Source of the DNA: Deltaproteobacteria bacterium
Lineage (GTDB): Bacteria; Myxococcota_A; UBA9160; JAFDDA01
Assembly: GCA_019311105.1 (NCBI GenBank)
Contig: JAFDDA010000021.1
Location: 1 to 64,000, forward strand
Direction: 5' to 3'
Length of the DNA: 64,000 bases
Shown here in pieces: positions 7,676-16,934 of this stretch (positions within the stretch are counted from its first letter, which is position 1; each line of letters opens with the position of its first letter). Position numbers and translations under genes: made by a program. The notes beneath the pieces are model-generated. The model saw only the letters and a program-made list of their open reading frames with translations. It was not told the origin of the DNA and searched no databases.

Positions 7676-9157
7676 ATGGCACTCGAGATCAAGCAGGAGC
7701 TCCGCCTCAGTCAGCAGCTGGTGATGACGCCGCAGCTGCAGCAGGCCATCAAGCTCCTGCAGCTGTCGCGGCTGGAGCTGGCCGGGGTCGTGGAGCAGGA
7801 GCTCCAGGAAAACCCGGTCCTCGAAGAAACCATGGACGTCGAGGAGGAGCGCGACTCGGCCCAGGCCGCCGAGGCCCACCTCACCCAGCCCGAGCCCGAG
7901 ACGGCGGAGACCGCCGCCGCCGATCAGTCCGGCGACGCCACCGTCACCGACCGCGAACCCACCGACGCCGAGAAGATCGCCGACGTCGACTGGCAGAACT
8001 ACATGGACGCCTATCCCCAGACCGGGATGGCGCCCATCCGCGAAGATGACGAGCGGCCCTCCATCGAGAACACCCTCAGTCGCAGCGAGACCCTGGCCGA
8101 GCACCTCGAGTGGCAGCTCCAGCTGGCGAGCTTCAAGTCCGAGGAAGTGGAGGCGGCGCACTGGATCATCGGCAACATCGACGATGACGGCTATCTCCAG
8201 TCGACGATCGAGGAGATCTGCGGGCAGTCCGGCATCGACACGGAGACGGTCGAGGCGGCCCTGGTGCAGGTTCAGAGCTTCGACCCGACGGGCGTGGGCG
8301 CGCGCGACCTGCGCGAGTGTCTGCTGATCCAATGCCGGGTGATCGGGCTGAAGAATCCGCTGGCGATCCGCATCATCGACGAGCACGTCGATGCGCTCAC
8401 GCGCCGCGACTTCCGCGGGCTCGCCCGCGCCCTCGGCATCCCGATCGAGGAAGTCTCCGCTGCGGCCGACGTGATCGGCCAGCTCGAACCGAAGCCCGGC
8501 CGCCCCTTCGGCGGCGACGACCCCGTCTACATCATCCCGGACATCTACGTCTACAAGCTGGGCGACGACTTCCACGTCCAGCTGAACGAAGACGGCCTGC
8601 CGAAGTTGCGGATCAGCAATCTCTATCGAGAGGTGCTCTCCAAGGAGGCCGGCGCCCCGAAGGAGACGCGCGAATACGTCCAGGAGAAAGTCCGGTCGGC
8701 CTTGTGGCTGATCAAGTCGATCCATCAGCGGCAGCGCACGATCTACAAGGTGATGCAGAGCATCATCCGGCATCAGCGGGAGTTCTTCGACAAGGGCATC
8801 GCCTACCTGAAGCCCTTGAACCTGCGCGACGTGGCCGAGGACATCGAGATGCACGAGTCCACGGTGAGCCGCGTCACCACCAATAAATACGCGCACACCA
8901 GCCAGGGCATCTTCGAACTCAAATACTTCTTCAATTCGAGCATCAACCGGACCGACGGCGAGGCCATCGCGAGCGCGAGTGTCAAGGAGAAGATCCGCAA
9001 GATCATCGCCGCCGAGGACCCGCGGCGACCGCTCTCGGACCAGCGGATCGCCGAAATGCTCAAGGCCGGCCAGATCGACATCGCCCGCCGGACCGTCACG
9101 AAATATCGTGAGGCCATGAACGTGCTCTCGTCGACGAAGCGCCGACAGGTGGGTTAG
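7676..9157 (+). CDS. rpoN: RNA polymerase sigma-54 factor RpoN
   Basis: A 493-residue protein. The N-terminal activator-interacting region is Gln/Leu-rich (RLSQQLVMTPQLQQAIKLLQ). An acidic linker covers about residues 50-110, the core-binding domain about 120-300, a helix-turn-helix lies near LRDVAEDIEMHESTVSRV, and the RpoN box reads ARRTVTKYREAMN close to the C-terminus. Sigma-54 recognises -24/-12 promoters and needs AAA+ activators; none is encoded in this window. A good candidate target lies at 47435-47452. The gene is embedded in the lptB-ptsN operon. Confidence 0.97.
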   Translation: MALEIKQELRLSQQLVMTPQLQQAIKLLQLSRLELAGVVEQELQENPVLEETMDVEEERDSAQAAEAHLTQPEPETAETAAADQSGDATVTDREPTDAEKIADVDWQNYMDAYPQTGMAPIREDDERPSIENTLSRSETLAEHLEWQLQLASFKSEEVEAAHWIIGNIDDDGYLQSTIEEICGQSGIDTETVEAALVQVQSFDPTGVGARDLRECLLIQCRVIGLKNPLAIRIIDEHVDALTRRDFRGLARALGIPIEEVSAAADVIGQLEPKPGRPFGGDDPVYIIPDIYVYKLGDDFHVQLNEDGLPKLRISNLYREVLSKEAGAPKETREYVQEKVRSALWLIKSIHQRQRTIYKVMQSIIRHQREFFDKGIAYLKPLNLRDVAEDIEMHESTVSRVTTNKYAHTSQGIFELKYFFNSSINRTDGEAIASASVKEKIRKIIAAEDPRRPLSDQRIAEMLKAGQIDIARRTVTKYREAMNVLSSTKRRQVG

Positions 9158-9207
9158 CCTCCCGCCGTGCCCGGACACCCGGGCCTGTGCGCCCCGGGGG
9201 TCGCCCC

Positions 9208-9669
9208 TTGAAGATCATGGACATCGTCGTGCAGGACGCCGTCGTGCTGGAGCTCGAACCCGGGCCCAAACGCGACGTGCTCGCCCAGATGGCCGGAGCC
9301 CTTGCGGACGCCGTGCCCGATCTCGAAGGCGACCGCCTCCTCCAGGTCTTGATGGACCGCGAGGGGCTCCAGAGCACGGGAATCGGGGAAGGCGTGGCCA
9401 TCCCCCACGGAAAGTTCCCGGGCCTCGACCGGCTGCTCGCCGCGTTCGCCCGCAGCACCCCGGGTATCGACTTCGAAGCGGTGGACGGGCAGCCGACCCA
9501 CCTGTTCTTCCTGCTGGTGGTGCCGGAGAACTCCGGTGGCCAGCATCTGAAGGCCCTCGCACGCATCTCGCGCTTCTTCCGGGACGCGAGCTTTCGCAAG
9601 CAGCTGATGGAGGCATCCTCCGTCGAGGAGGTCTTCAGCGCGATCAGCGAGGAAGACGCCAAGTTCTGA
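9208..9669 (+). CDS. ptsN: PTS EIIA(Ntr) regulatory protein PtsN
   Basis: About 153 residues, a single EIIA(Ntr)/fructose-type domain with the phosphorylatable histidine in GVAIPHGKF (His67 counting from the TTG at 9208). It would take phosphate from HPr-type carriers and control potassium uptake, nitrogen or stress functions. Start choice: TTG 9208 gives the family-like MKIMDI start; ATG 9217 and GTG 9187 are alternatives in frame. The ribosome hibernation gene hpf, often between rpoN and ptsN, is missing here. Confidence 0.9.
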   Translation: MKIMDIVVQDAVVLELEPGPKRDVLAQMAGALADAVPDLEGDRLLQVLMDREGLQSTGIGEGVAIPHGKFPGLDRLLAAFARSTPGIDFEAVDGQPTHLFFLLVVPENSGGQHLKALARISRFFRDASFRKQLMEASSVEEVFSAISEEDAKF

Positions 9670-9701
9670 ACGCCCGATCCGCTGGCGAGGGAGGGCCCGC
9701 T

Positions 9702-10268
9702 GTGGCGACCGACCAGCACCCGAGTGCAGGTGCATCCGCCGAAGGCACCGTCCAGGTCCACGGCGCTCTCGTGGAGGTGCGCGGCACGGGCGTGCTGATC
9801 CTCGGCCCCAGCGGTGCGGGGAAGAGCGAGACCGCCCTCGAACTCATCACGCGCGGCCACCGACTCGTCGCCGACGACGTGGTGCGGCTCGAAGAGCGCG
9901 ATGGCCGGCTCGAAGGGCAGGCCCCCGAACTCATCCGCCATCACCTCGAAGTTCGCGGCATCGGGATCGTCGACCTGCGACGTCTCTATGGCGAAGTGGC
10001 GGTGGCGATGCGAGCGACGGTCGACCTGGTGTGCCGGATCGTGCCCTGGAAGGAAGGCCTGGTGGTCGAACGCGTCGGGCTCGAGCGGCCCGTGGAATCG
10101 GTCGCAGGGCATTCGATCCCGGTCGTCGTGCTTCCGGCGCGTCCTTCGGGCAACCTGGCCACCCTGGTCGATCTGGCGGTCCGAGACCACCGGGACCGGG
10201 CCGGTGGCGAGTCCGCCGCCCACCGGCTCGACGAGCGGGTGAAGCGGGCCGCTTTGGGGAAGTCGTGA
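9702..10268 (+). CDS. hprK: HPr kinase/phosphorylase, short form
   Basis: A 188-residue protein holding only the C-terminal catalytic domain. It has Walker A GPSGAGKSET at about residue 33 and the HPrK signature LEVRGIGIVDLRRLYG. The N-terminal domain of the Gram-positive enzyme (about 130 residues) is absent, as in short alphaproteobacterial forms. It phosphorylates or dephosphorylates the regulatory serine of HPr, and an HPr with that serine is encoded 1.35 kb downstream. The GTG at 9702 follows a GGGAGGG-type purine run. Its stop lies within the first copy of a direct repeat preceding rapZ. Confidence 0.88.
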   Translation: MATDQHPSAGASAEGTVQVHGALVEVRGTGVLILGPSGAGKSETALELITRGHRLVADDVVRLEERDGRLEGQAPELIRHHLEVRGIGIVDLRRLYGEVAVAMRATVDLVCRIVPWKEGLVVERVGLERPVESVAGHSIPVVVLPARPSGNLATLVDLAVRDHRDRAGGESAAHRLDERVKRAALGKS

Positions 10269-10331
10269 ACTCGGTTTTCTTGGGGATGAAGTGAGCCCCG
10301 TGAACTCTGTCGTTTCGGGGGATGAAGTGAG
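10265..10331 (+). repeat. Imperfect tandem duplication of the rapZ start region
   Basis: Copy one spans 10265-10295 and copy two 10300-10331. Both begin GTGAACTC, continue through a T/G-rich middle and end GGGGATGAAGTGAG. Each copy ends with a GTG (10291 and 10327) in the same reading frame, 12 codons apart, so duplication of the hprK/rapZ junction created two possible starts. Confidence 0.7.
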
Positions 10332-11190
10332 CGAATCTCGCATCGTGTTCGTCGCCGGGCTCTCGGGCAGCGGCAAGACCACGGCCATGGCGGCCTTGGA
10401 GGATCTCGGGTTCTACTGCGTCGACAATCTGCCGCCCATGCTGATCAAGCAGTTCCTGGAGCTCTGCGCGCAGTCGACGCCTCCCGTCGAGCGCGTGGCC
10501 CTCGCCATCGACACTCGCGAGCCCACCTTCCTGGAGGGCGTCCCCAACGTGATCCGCGAGCTGCGGGCCGACGGGACGAGCCCGGAGCTGGTCTTTCTCG
10601 ATTGCGACAACGAGACCCTGGTGAACCGCTACCGCGAGACGCGCCGCGTCCACCCGCTCTCGCCCGGCGGGAACGTCCAGGACGGGATCGAGCGCGAACG
10701 CGAGCTGCTGGTCGATCTCGCCCGCCTGGCGGACATCGTGGTGGATACGTCGCGCCTCAACGTGCATCAGTTGCGCGAGACCGTGGTGCGTCACGTGGTC
10801 GGGGCCACCCGTTCCACGGTCGTGAACGTCGTATCGTTCGGCTACCGCTTTGGGACGCCAAGCTCGGCGGAGCTGATGTTCGACGTGCGTTTCCTGCCCA
10901 ACCCGCACTTCGAGCCCGAGCTGCGCCCTTTGACCGGAGCGGACGCCGGTGTGGCCGAGTACGTGTTGAAGAGCGAGCGCACCGGGGCTCTGCTCGAGCG
11001 GCTGCGCGACCTGCTCGGTTTCCTCTTGCCCCTGTACGACGAAGAGGGGAAGGCCTATCTCACCGTCGGGGTCGGGTGCACGGGCGGCCGCCATCGCTCG
11101 GTGGCGATCGCGAACCAGCTCGCGCAAGATCTGCGATCCTTGGGGCGCGAAGTAAACGTGACCCACCGTGATTCGGCAAAGCCCACATGA
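10327..11190 (+). CDS. rapZ: RNase adapter protein RapZ (YvcJ family)
   Basis: A 287-residue P-loop protein. It has Walker A GLSGSGKTTAM at the N-terminus, YCVDNLPPML, the central motif FLDCDNETL, and the conserved C-terminal GVGCTGGRHRSVAIA. RapZ-type proteins bind small RNAs or nucleotides and, in enterobacteria, direct glmZ decay to tune glucosamine-6-phosphate synthesis; outside that group the role is less clear. I prefer the GTG at 10327 because the protein then begins a few residues before the P-loop, as in relatives; GTG 10291 would add 12 residues from the duplicated leader. Confidence 0.93.
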   Translation: MSESRIVFVAGLSGSGKTTAMAALEDLGFYCVDNLPPMLIKQFLELCAQSTPPVERVALAIDTREPTFLEGVPNVIRELRADGTSPELVFLDCDNETLVNRYRETRRVHPLSPGGNVQDGIERERELLVDLARLADIVVDTSRLNVHQLRETVVRHVVGATRSTVVNVVSFGYRFGTPSSAELMFDVRFLPNPHFEPELRPLTGADAGVAEYVLKSERTGALLERLRDLLGFLLPLYDEEGKAYLTVGVGCTGGRHRSVAIANQLAQDLRSLGREVNVTHRDSAKPT

Positions 11191-11212
11191 TCGGGCGCTC
11201 GGAGAAAGCCTC

Positions 11213-11623
11213 GTGAAGATCGGCGTCGTCCTCGTCACGCACTATCGCCTGGGTGAAGAACTCCTCCATGCGCTGCGGCTGATCGTCCCCGACGCGCCGG
11301 ACTTCCAGGCCGTCTCGATCGAGCCGGCTCAGGGCGTGGAGCAGATGCGCAGCGGCATCCAGGCAGCCCTCGAGAAGACCGATCAAGGCGAGGGCGTGCT
11401 GATCCTCACCGACATGTTCGGGGGCACGCCGTCCAACATCAGCCTGTCGTTCCAGAAGGATCACGCGGTCGAGGTCGTGACCGGCGTGAACCTGCCCATG
11501 CTGATCAAGCTCGCCAGCGGCGTCGACCCGCAGCCGCTCGAAGACCTCGCGACCTTCATCAAGGAGTACGGCCGCCGGAACATCTCCGTTGCGAGCGAGA
11601 TCCTGCCCGGCGGCGGCTCGTGA
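11213..11623 (+). CDS. PTS mannose-type EIIA component
   Basis: A 136-residue EIIA(Man) domain with the active histidine at His10 in [12 protein letters not shown] and the conserved [10 protein letters not shown] loop. No EIIB, EIIC or EIID genes accompany it, so it is likely part of a regulatory phosphorelay rather than sugar uptake, as is usual in the delta-type cluster. The GTG at 11213 puts the histidine at the canonical position 10; a longer frame from 11168 overlaps rapZ. Its stop overlaps the start of the HPr gene. Confidence 0.9.
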   Translation: MKIGVVLVTHYRLGEELLHALRLIVPDAPDFQAVSIEPAQGVEQMRSGIQAALEKTDQGEGVLILTDMFGGTPSNISLSFQKDHAVEVVTGVNLPMLIKLASGVDPQPLEDLATFIKEYGRRNISVASEILPGGGS

Positions 11624-11916
11624 CCGCAGCGGAGGATTCGGGCGACGCGGTCGAGGCCACCTTCATCGTGAAGAGCGAGCTGGGGTTGCACGCGCGGCCG
11701 GCCGGACGCTTCGTCTCCGTGGCGGGCGGCTTCGAGGCGGAAGTCCAGGTGGCGCGGGGCGACGAGTGGGTGAGCGGCAAGAGCGTCCTCTCGCTGCTGT
11801 CGCTGGCCGCCAGCCCGGGAACCGAGCTGCGGATTCGTGCGGTCGGGCCCGACGCCCGAGCCGCCGTCGAGGCCCTCGGAAGCGTCCTGGAGGAGCCCGA
11901 GAGCGCCGGCGCCTAG
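11620..11916 (+). CDS. ptsH: Phosphocarrier protein HPr
   Basis: A 98-residue HPr with the EI-phosphorylated histidine in GLHARPAG (His24 here, His15 in E. coli numbering) and the regulatory serine in [11 protein letters not shown] (Ser55, equivalent to Ser46) used by HPr kinase. The nine extra N-terminal residues are acidic. The GTG start overlaps the EIIA stop by four bases, implying coupled translation. Enzyme I (ptsI), which normally follows in this cluster, is absent; metK comes next under its own promoter. Confidence 0.93.
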   Translation: MTAAEDSGDAVEATFIVKSELGLHARPAGRFVSVAGGFEAEVQVARGDEWVSGKSVLSLLSLAASPGTELRIRAVGPDARAAVEALGSVLEEPESAGA

Positions 11917-12021
11917 CCGAGGCTTGGGCTCCCGCCCCGGCCTCGAGCCGGTGCTCCGGCCGAGCCGCCGCCACGTCGGCTGCCGCCTGCCTGCCGGTGG
12001 GTTCCGGGGTGGGTTCCGGGT

Positions 12022-12050
12022 TTGATCCGAGGCGGCTCATCCCGTATAAA
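12022..12050 (+). promoter_or_regulatory. Strong sigma-70 type promoter for metK
   Basis: TTGATC at 12022-12027, an exact 17-base spacer and TATAAA at 12045-12050. The predicted start near 12057 gives a leader of about 39 bases with an AAGGAG ribosome site. The leader is too short for a SAM riboswitch. Confidence 0.75.
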
Positions 12051-12095
12051 CTCCCGTTCTCGCTGCCTGTTCCCTTGCCTCAAGGAGTGCCTTGG

Positions 12096-13262
<1,167 letters not shown>

Positions 13263-13288
13263 CGCGCTAGGAAAGGTCCGACCCCTTC

Positions 13289-13624
13289 ATGAACGCGCTT
13301 CCCCTCGCGGTCTGGCTCCAAACCGAGCCGAGCCTGTTCAACAGTTTTCTCATTCCGATGGTGATGGTGTTCGGCATCTTCTACCTGCTCCTCATCCGGC
13401 CGCAGAACAAGCAGCGCAAGGAGCACGACAAGATGCTCGAGAGCGTCGCCAAAGGGGATGAGGTCGTGACCACCGGGGGGATGCACGGCAGCGTCGTGGG
13501 TGCCACGGACGAAGTCCTGACGATCGAGATCGCCAACGTGAAGGGCGAGCGCGTCCGCGTGAAGGTGGACCGCAAGAGCGTCGAACGTCGGACGGCTCGT
13601 GCGGACGGGAAAGAAAGCTCGTGA
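13289..13624 (+). CDS. yajC: Sec translocon accessory subunit YajC
   Basis: A 111-residue protein with one N-terminal membrane helix (about 18-37) followed by YLLLIRPQNKQRKEHDKML and the GDEVVTTGGMHGSVVG motif that define YajC. It associates with SecDF and SecYEG. Its stop overlaps the secD GTG start (GTGA), consistent with a yajC-secD-secF operon. Confidence 0.94.
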   Translation: MNALPLAVWLQTEPSLFNSFLIPMVMVFGIFYLLLIRPQNKQRKEHDKMLESVAKGDEVVTTGGMHGSVVGATDEVLTIEIANVKGERVRVKVDRKSVERRTARADGKESS

Positions 13625-15201
13625 GCCTTCGATGGCGAGCGATCCTGGTGGCGTCGACGGTCGTGTGGCTCGGCTTCTTCGCCCTGTCGAACGCGGCGGA
13701 GGACGAGACGCGCGCCGGGGCGTGGTGGCTGCCCGATACCACGATGCGGCTCGGGCTCGACCTGCGGGGCGGCATTCATTGGGTCCTGGGGGTGAAGCTC
13801 GAGACGGCCATCGAGCATGAACTCGACGTCCTGGCGAGTCAGATCCAGGAGGATCTCGACGATCGGAACGTCACGGTCCGGTCCATCGCGCGGGAGGGTG
13901 CGACCCTGGTGGTCGATGCCGGCAGCACGGCCCAAGCCGACGTGCGAAAGGCCTTGGGCGAATGGCAGCGGCTCGAAACGGCGGGCGGGGAGGGCGACGG
14001 CCTCCGCTACGTCCTGACGGACGCTGCCGAGCGCGACGTTCGCGAGACCGGGATGCTGCAGGTGCTCGAGGTCATGCGCCGTCGCATCGAGGACCCCCAG
14101 ACGGGCATCCCGGAGTCGGTCGTCACCCGCCAGGGCAGCGACCGTGTGCTGGTCCAGATCCCCGGTGGCGAGCTCGAGCGGGCCCAGGCGCGGACGTTGC
14201 TCGACCAGACGGGCTTCCTCGAGTTCAAGATCGTGCTCGACCAGGATCGCAGCGAAGACTTGCTGCGTGCCCGGCTGCCCGACGGCCTGCCCCCCGAAAC
14301 GAAGATCGCCTTCCAGCGGGATCGCCTCACGAACCGCGTGCAGTTCGCCTTCCTCGTACCCGAGAAGCCCGACATCACGGGCGAGAAGCTGAAGCACGCG
14401 GCGGTGGGCTTCGACCAGCGCGGTCGCCCGATCGTGAACTTCACATGGAAGCCCGACGGCGCCGAGACCTTTGCGAAGCTCACCGAGGAGAGCATCGGCA
14501 AGCAGCTCGCCATCATCGTCGATGACGACGTGTACAGCGCGCCGTCGATCCGCAGCCGGATCTCGACCCGCGGCCAGATCGAGGGCCAGTTCACCTCGGA
14601 CGAGGCCGGCGAGCTGGCCGTGATCCTGCGCGCGGGTGCCTTGTCGGTGCCGGTGGTGATCGAGGAGGAGCGCACCGTGGGCCCGGCCCTCGGCGCGGAC
14701 TCGATCCGCCGTGGCCTGAACGCTTCGATCGTCGGCCTGTTGGCCGTGGTGGCCTTCGCAGGCGTCTACTACCGACTGTCGGGCGGCTATGCGGCCATCG
14801 CCCTGTTGGTGAACCTCGTCATGATCGTCGGCTTGATGTCGATGTTCGGCGCGACGCTCACCTTGCCCGGCATCGCCGGCCTGGTGCTCACCGTCGGTAT
14901 GGCGATCGACGCCAACGTGATCATCTTCGAGCGCATCCGCGAAGAACTAAGGGCCGGGAAGCTGCCACGCGGGGCCATCCGCACGGGCTTCGAGAAGGCG
15001 ACCTGGACCATCCTCGACGCCAACATCACGACCCTCATCACCGCCATCGTGCTCTACGAGTTCGGCACCGGCCCGATCAAGGGCTTCGCGGTGACGCTCT
15101 CCATCGGGATCCTCACCAGCGTCTTTGCGGCGCTCGTGGTGACTCGCCTTCTCTTCCAGCTCTGGCCCGGCGATCGCCCGGTCGAAGCCGTCTCCATCTA
15201 G
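13621..15201 (+). CDS. secD: Protein translocase subunit SecD
   Basis: A 526-residue protein with an N-terminal helix, the large periplasmic P1 region starting at LGLDLRGGIHWVLGVKLETA, and five further helices in the C-terminal third, including GMAIDANVIIFERIREELR, the conserved proton-pathway aspartate segment. SecD with SecF uses the proton gradient to pull exported proteins through SecYEG. It starts with GTG overlapping yajC; secF begins ten bases after its stop. Confidence 0.96.
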   Translation: MSLRWRAILVASTVVWLGFFALSNAAEDETRAGAWWLPDTTMRLGLDLRGGIHWVLGVKLETAIEHELDVLASQIQEDLDDRNVTVRSIAREGATLVVDAGSTAQADVRKALGEWQRLETAGGEGDGLRYVLTDAAERDVRETGMLQVLEVMRRRIEDPQTGIPESVVTRQGSDRVLVQIPGGELERAQARTLLDQTGFLEFKIVLDQDRSEDLLRARLPDGLPPETKIAFQRDRLTNRVQFAFLVPEKPDITGEKLKHAAVGFDQRGRPIVNFTWKPDGAETFAKLTEESIGKQLAIIVDDDVYSAPSIRSRISTRGQIEGQFTSDEAGELAVILRAGALSVPVVIEEERTVGPALGADSIRRGLNASIVGLLAVVAFAGVYYRLSGGYAAIALLVNLVMIVGLMSMFGATLTLPGIAGLVLTVGMAIDANVIIFERIREELRAGKLPRGAIRTGFEKATWTILDANITTLITAIVLYEFGTGPIKGFAVTLSIGILTSVFAALVVTRLLFQLWPGDRPVEAVSI

Positions 15202-15210
15202 GGGAACATC

Positions 15211-16188
15211 GTGCCCTTCGAGATCGTCAAGCCCGGAACCCATATCGACTTCGTTCGCTACGCGAAGTCCGCCGCGATCCTGTCCGCGGTGCTGATCCTG
15301 ATCGGATTCGCCGCCATCCCGGTGCAGGGCTTCCGCCTGGGCATCGACTTCGCGGGCGGGACCGAGATCCAGGTGAACTTCACCGGCGAGGAGGCCGTCG
15401 ACGAAGCCGCCATCCGCGCCGCTGCGGGCAGCGTGGTGGAGGACGTCAGCGTCGTGCGCTTCGGCGCCGAGGATTCGCGCGAGTTCCTGATCAAGTTCAG
15501 CAAGTCGCAAGGGGAGAAGGGCGAGGTCGTCGATCACATCATGGCCGCCCTGCGCGAGCAGGTGGGCGAGGCGCGCGAAGACCGCGTCGAGTTCGTCGGG
15601 CCCAAGGTCGGGGAGGAGCTGCGAGCCGACGGCCTGCGGGCCTTGGCCGTGGCCGGCATCATGGTCCTGCTCTACATCGCCTTCCGCTTCACCACACGCT
15701 TCGCCCCCGGCGCAATCGTCGCCGCCCTCCACGACGTGCTCGTCACCGGCGGCCTCTTCGTGATCATGGGGATGGAGTTCGACCTGCGTGTCCTGGCTGC
15801 GATGCTGGCGATCGTCGGCTACAGCCTCAACGACACGATCATCATCTACGACCGCATCCGCGAGAACATGGAGATCCGCACCAAGCAGGATCTCCCCGAG
15901 GTCATCAACCACAGCATCAACCAGATGCTCGGCCGCACCATCCTGACCTCCGGCACGACGCTCCTCGCAGTCCTGGCGCTCCTCTTCCTCGGCGGCGAAG
16001 TCATCCGCCCCTTCGCCATCGCCATGAGCATCGGCATCGTCGTCGGCACCTACTCGAGCATCTACATCGCCGCCCCGACCCTGCTCCTGCTAGAAAACCG
16101 AGCTGCCGCCAGCGCCGCAAGCGGAAGCACGAAGTCCAAGGGCAAGCCCAACAAGCCCAAGGGCAAACAAAAGACCAGCCGGGCCTAA
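15211..16188 (+). CDS. secF: Protein translocase subunit SecF
   Basis: A 325-residue partner of SecD with six predicted helices, the GIDFAGGTEIQVNF motif in the periplasmic domain and LAIVGYSLNDTIIIYDRIRE in the membrane domain. The C-terminal tail after residue 300 is an extended lysine/serine/proline-rich stretch (KSKGKPNKPKGKQKTS), probably cytoplasmic. GTG start with a short GGGGAACATC leader. The gene ends 38 bases before a large inverted repeat. Confidence 0.96.
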   Translation: MPFEIVKPGTHIDFVRYAKSAAILSAVLILIGFAAIPVQGFRLGIDFAGGTEIQVNFTGEEAVDEAAIRAAAGSVVEDVSVVRFGAEDSREFLIKFSKSQGEKGEVVDHIMAALREQVGEAREDRVEFVGPKVGEELRADGLRALAVAGIMVLLYIAFRFTTRFAPGAIVAALHDVLVTGGLFVIMGMEFDLRVLAAMLAIVGYSLNDTIIIYDRIRENMEIRTKQDLPEVINHSINQMLGRTILTSGTTLLAVLALLFLGGEVIRPFAIAMSIGIVVGTYSSIYIAAPTLLLLENRAAASAASGSTKSKGKPNKPKGKQKTSRA

Positions 16189-16225
16189 GCCCCAAGCCAC
16201 CGAGCAGTCGCCCACTACAAGAAGA

Positions 16226-16333
16226 GCCGGGTGGGGAAGGAATTCCCTTCCGGCGCCGCCGCAGGCGGAATCGAGGCTGGCCCGACCATCCAGGCCAGCC
16301 ATTCGCAGGAAGGGAATTCCTTCCCCACCCGGC
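16226..16333. repeat. 26-bp perfect inverted repeat with nested hairpins
   Basis: Bases 16226-16251 and 16308-16333 are exact reverse complements over 26 positions and contain AAGGAATTCCCTT-type sequence. The 56-base spacer holds two further perfect stems: CCGCC/GGCGG at 16256-16268 with a GCA loop, and GGCTGGCC/GGCCAGCC at 16275-16300. The whole can fold as a long stem closing two hairpins. It lies between the convergent secF and bactofilin genes, so it could act as a bidirectional terminator, but it is much larger than usual and part of its core recurs at 4961. A REP-like or MITE-like mobile repeat is the alternative. Confidence 0.85.
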
Positions 16334-16341
16334 GGCAGAGC

Positions 16342-16890
16342 CTAGGGAGTCGCGAACCCGCCCGAAGCCTGAGGCTTAGGAGCCGGAGGCGAAGCCTGAG
16401 GCTTCGCAGAGGCTTGCGCCCCCTCCTTCTTCGTCATCGAGATCGACCCGTTCAAGACGGCCCCTTCCTCGACGACCAGCCGCGGCGCCCGGACGTCGCC
16501 ATCTACCACGCCGCTCGCCTGGATCTCCACGCGCTCGAGCCCCGTCACGTCCCCGGCCACACGGCCCGTGACGATCACCGTCTTGGCGGTGACCGTGGCC
16601 TCGCAGATTCCATTGGCACCCACGGTGAGCTGGTGCTCGGGCAGGTCGACCTTGCCCTCGACCTTGCCCTCGACGAGGATGTCCTCGTCTCCGGAGATGT
16701 CACCCTTGAACGTGATCGACTTACCGACGTTGGCCATCTTCTCTACCTCGAGCGGGGGAGATTGAAACCGCGTCTCACGCGCGGGCTGAGTCGTTCGGGG
16801 CGGGGAGGGTGCAGCCTCGGAACGGGCGGGGCCACGGGCCGCAGTGGGCTCCGTCGTCTCGCGATCGTCCTTGCCGCCGAACAGGGCCAT
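16342..16890 (-). CDS. Bactofilin-family cytoskeletal protein
   Basis: A 182-residue protein. A disordered Ser/Pro/Arg-rich N-terminus of about 50 residues precedes a bactofilin beta-helix core (about 53-150) with repeats such as FKGDISGDEDILVEGKVEG, TVTAKTVIVTGRVAGDV and EIQASGVVDGDVRAPRLVVE. A Pro/Ala/Lys-rich tail follows. Bactofilins polymerise without nucleotide and position cell-wall or polysaccharide machinery. The ATG at 16890 (MALFGGKDD) is chosen; an in-frame start 18 bases upstream is possible. It lies downstream of the TolC-type gene on the same strand, 44 bases apart. Confidence 0.9.
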   Translation of the reverse strand: MALFGGKDDRETTEPTAARGPARSEAAPSPPRTTQPARETRFQSPPLEVEKMANVGKSITFKGDISGDEDILVEGKVEGKVDLPEHQLTVGANGICEATVTAKTVIVTGRVAGDVTGLERVEIQASGVVDGDVRAPRLVVEEGAVLNGSISMTKKEGAQASAKPQASPPAPKPQASGGFATP

Positions 16891-16934
16891 GTGCCCCCCA
16901 CCTCGCAACAGCGCCCGAAAAGGGCGGAGCGAAT

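Noticed and set aside
11917-12095. SAM riboswitch upstream of metK
   Set aside because: The promoter at 12022-12050 leaves only about 39 bases of leader, and no SAM-I, SAM-II or SAH-type conserved core could be recognised.
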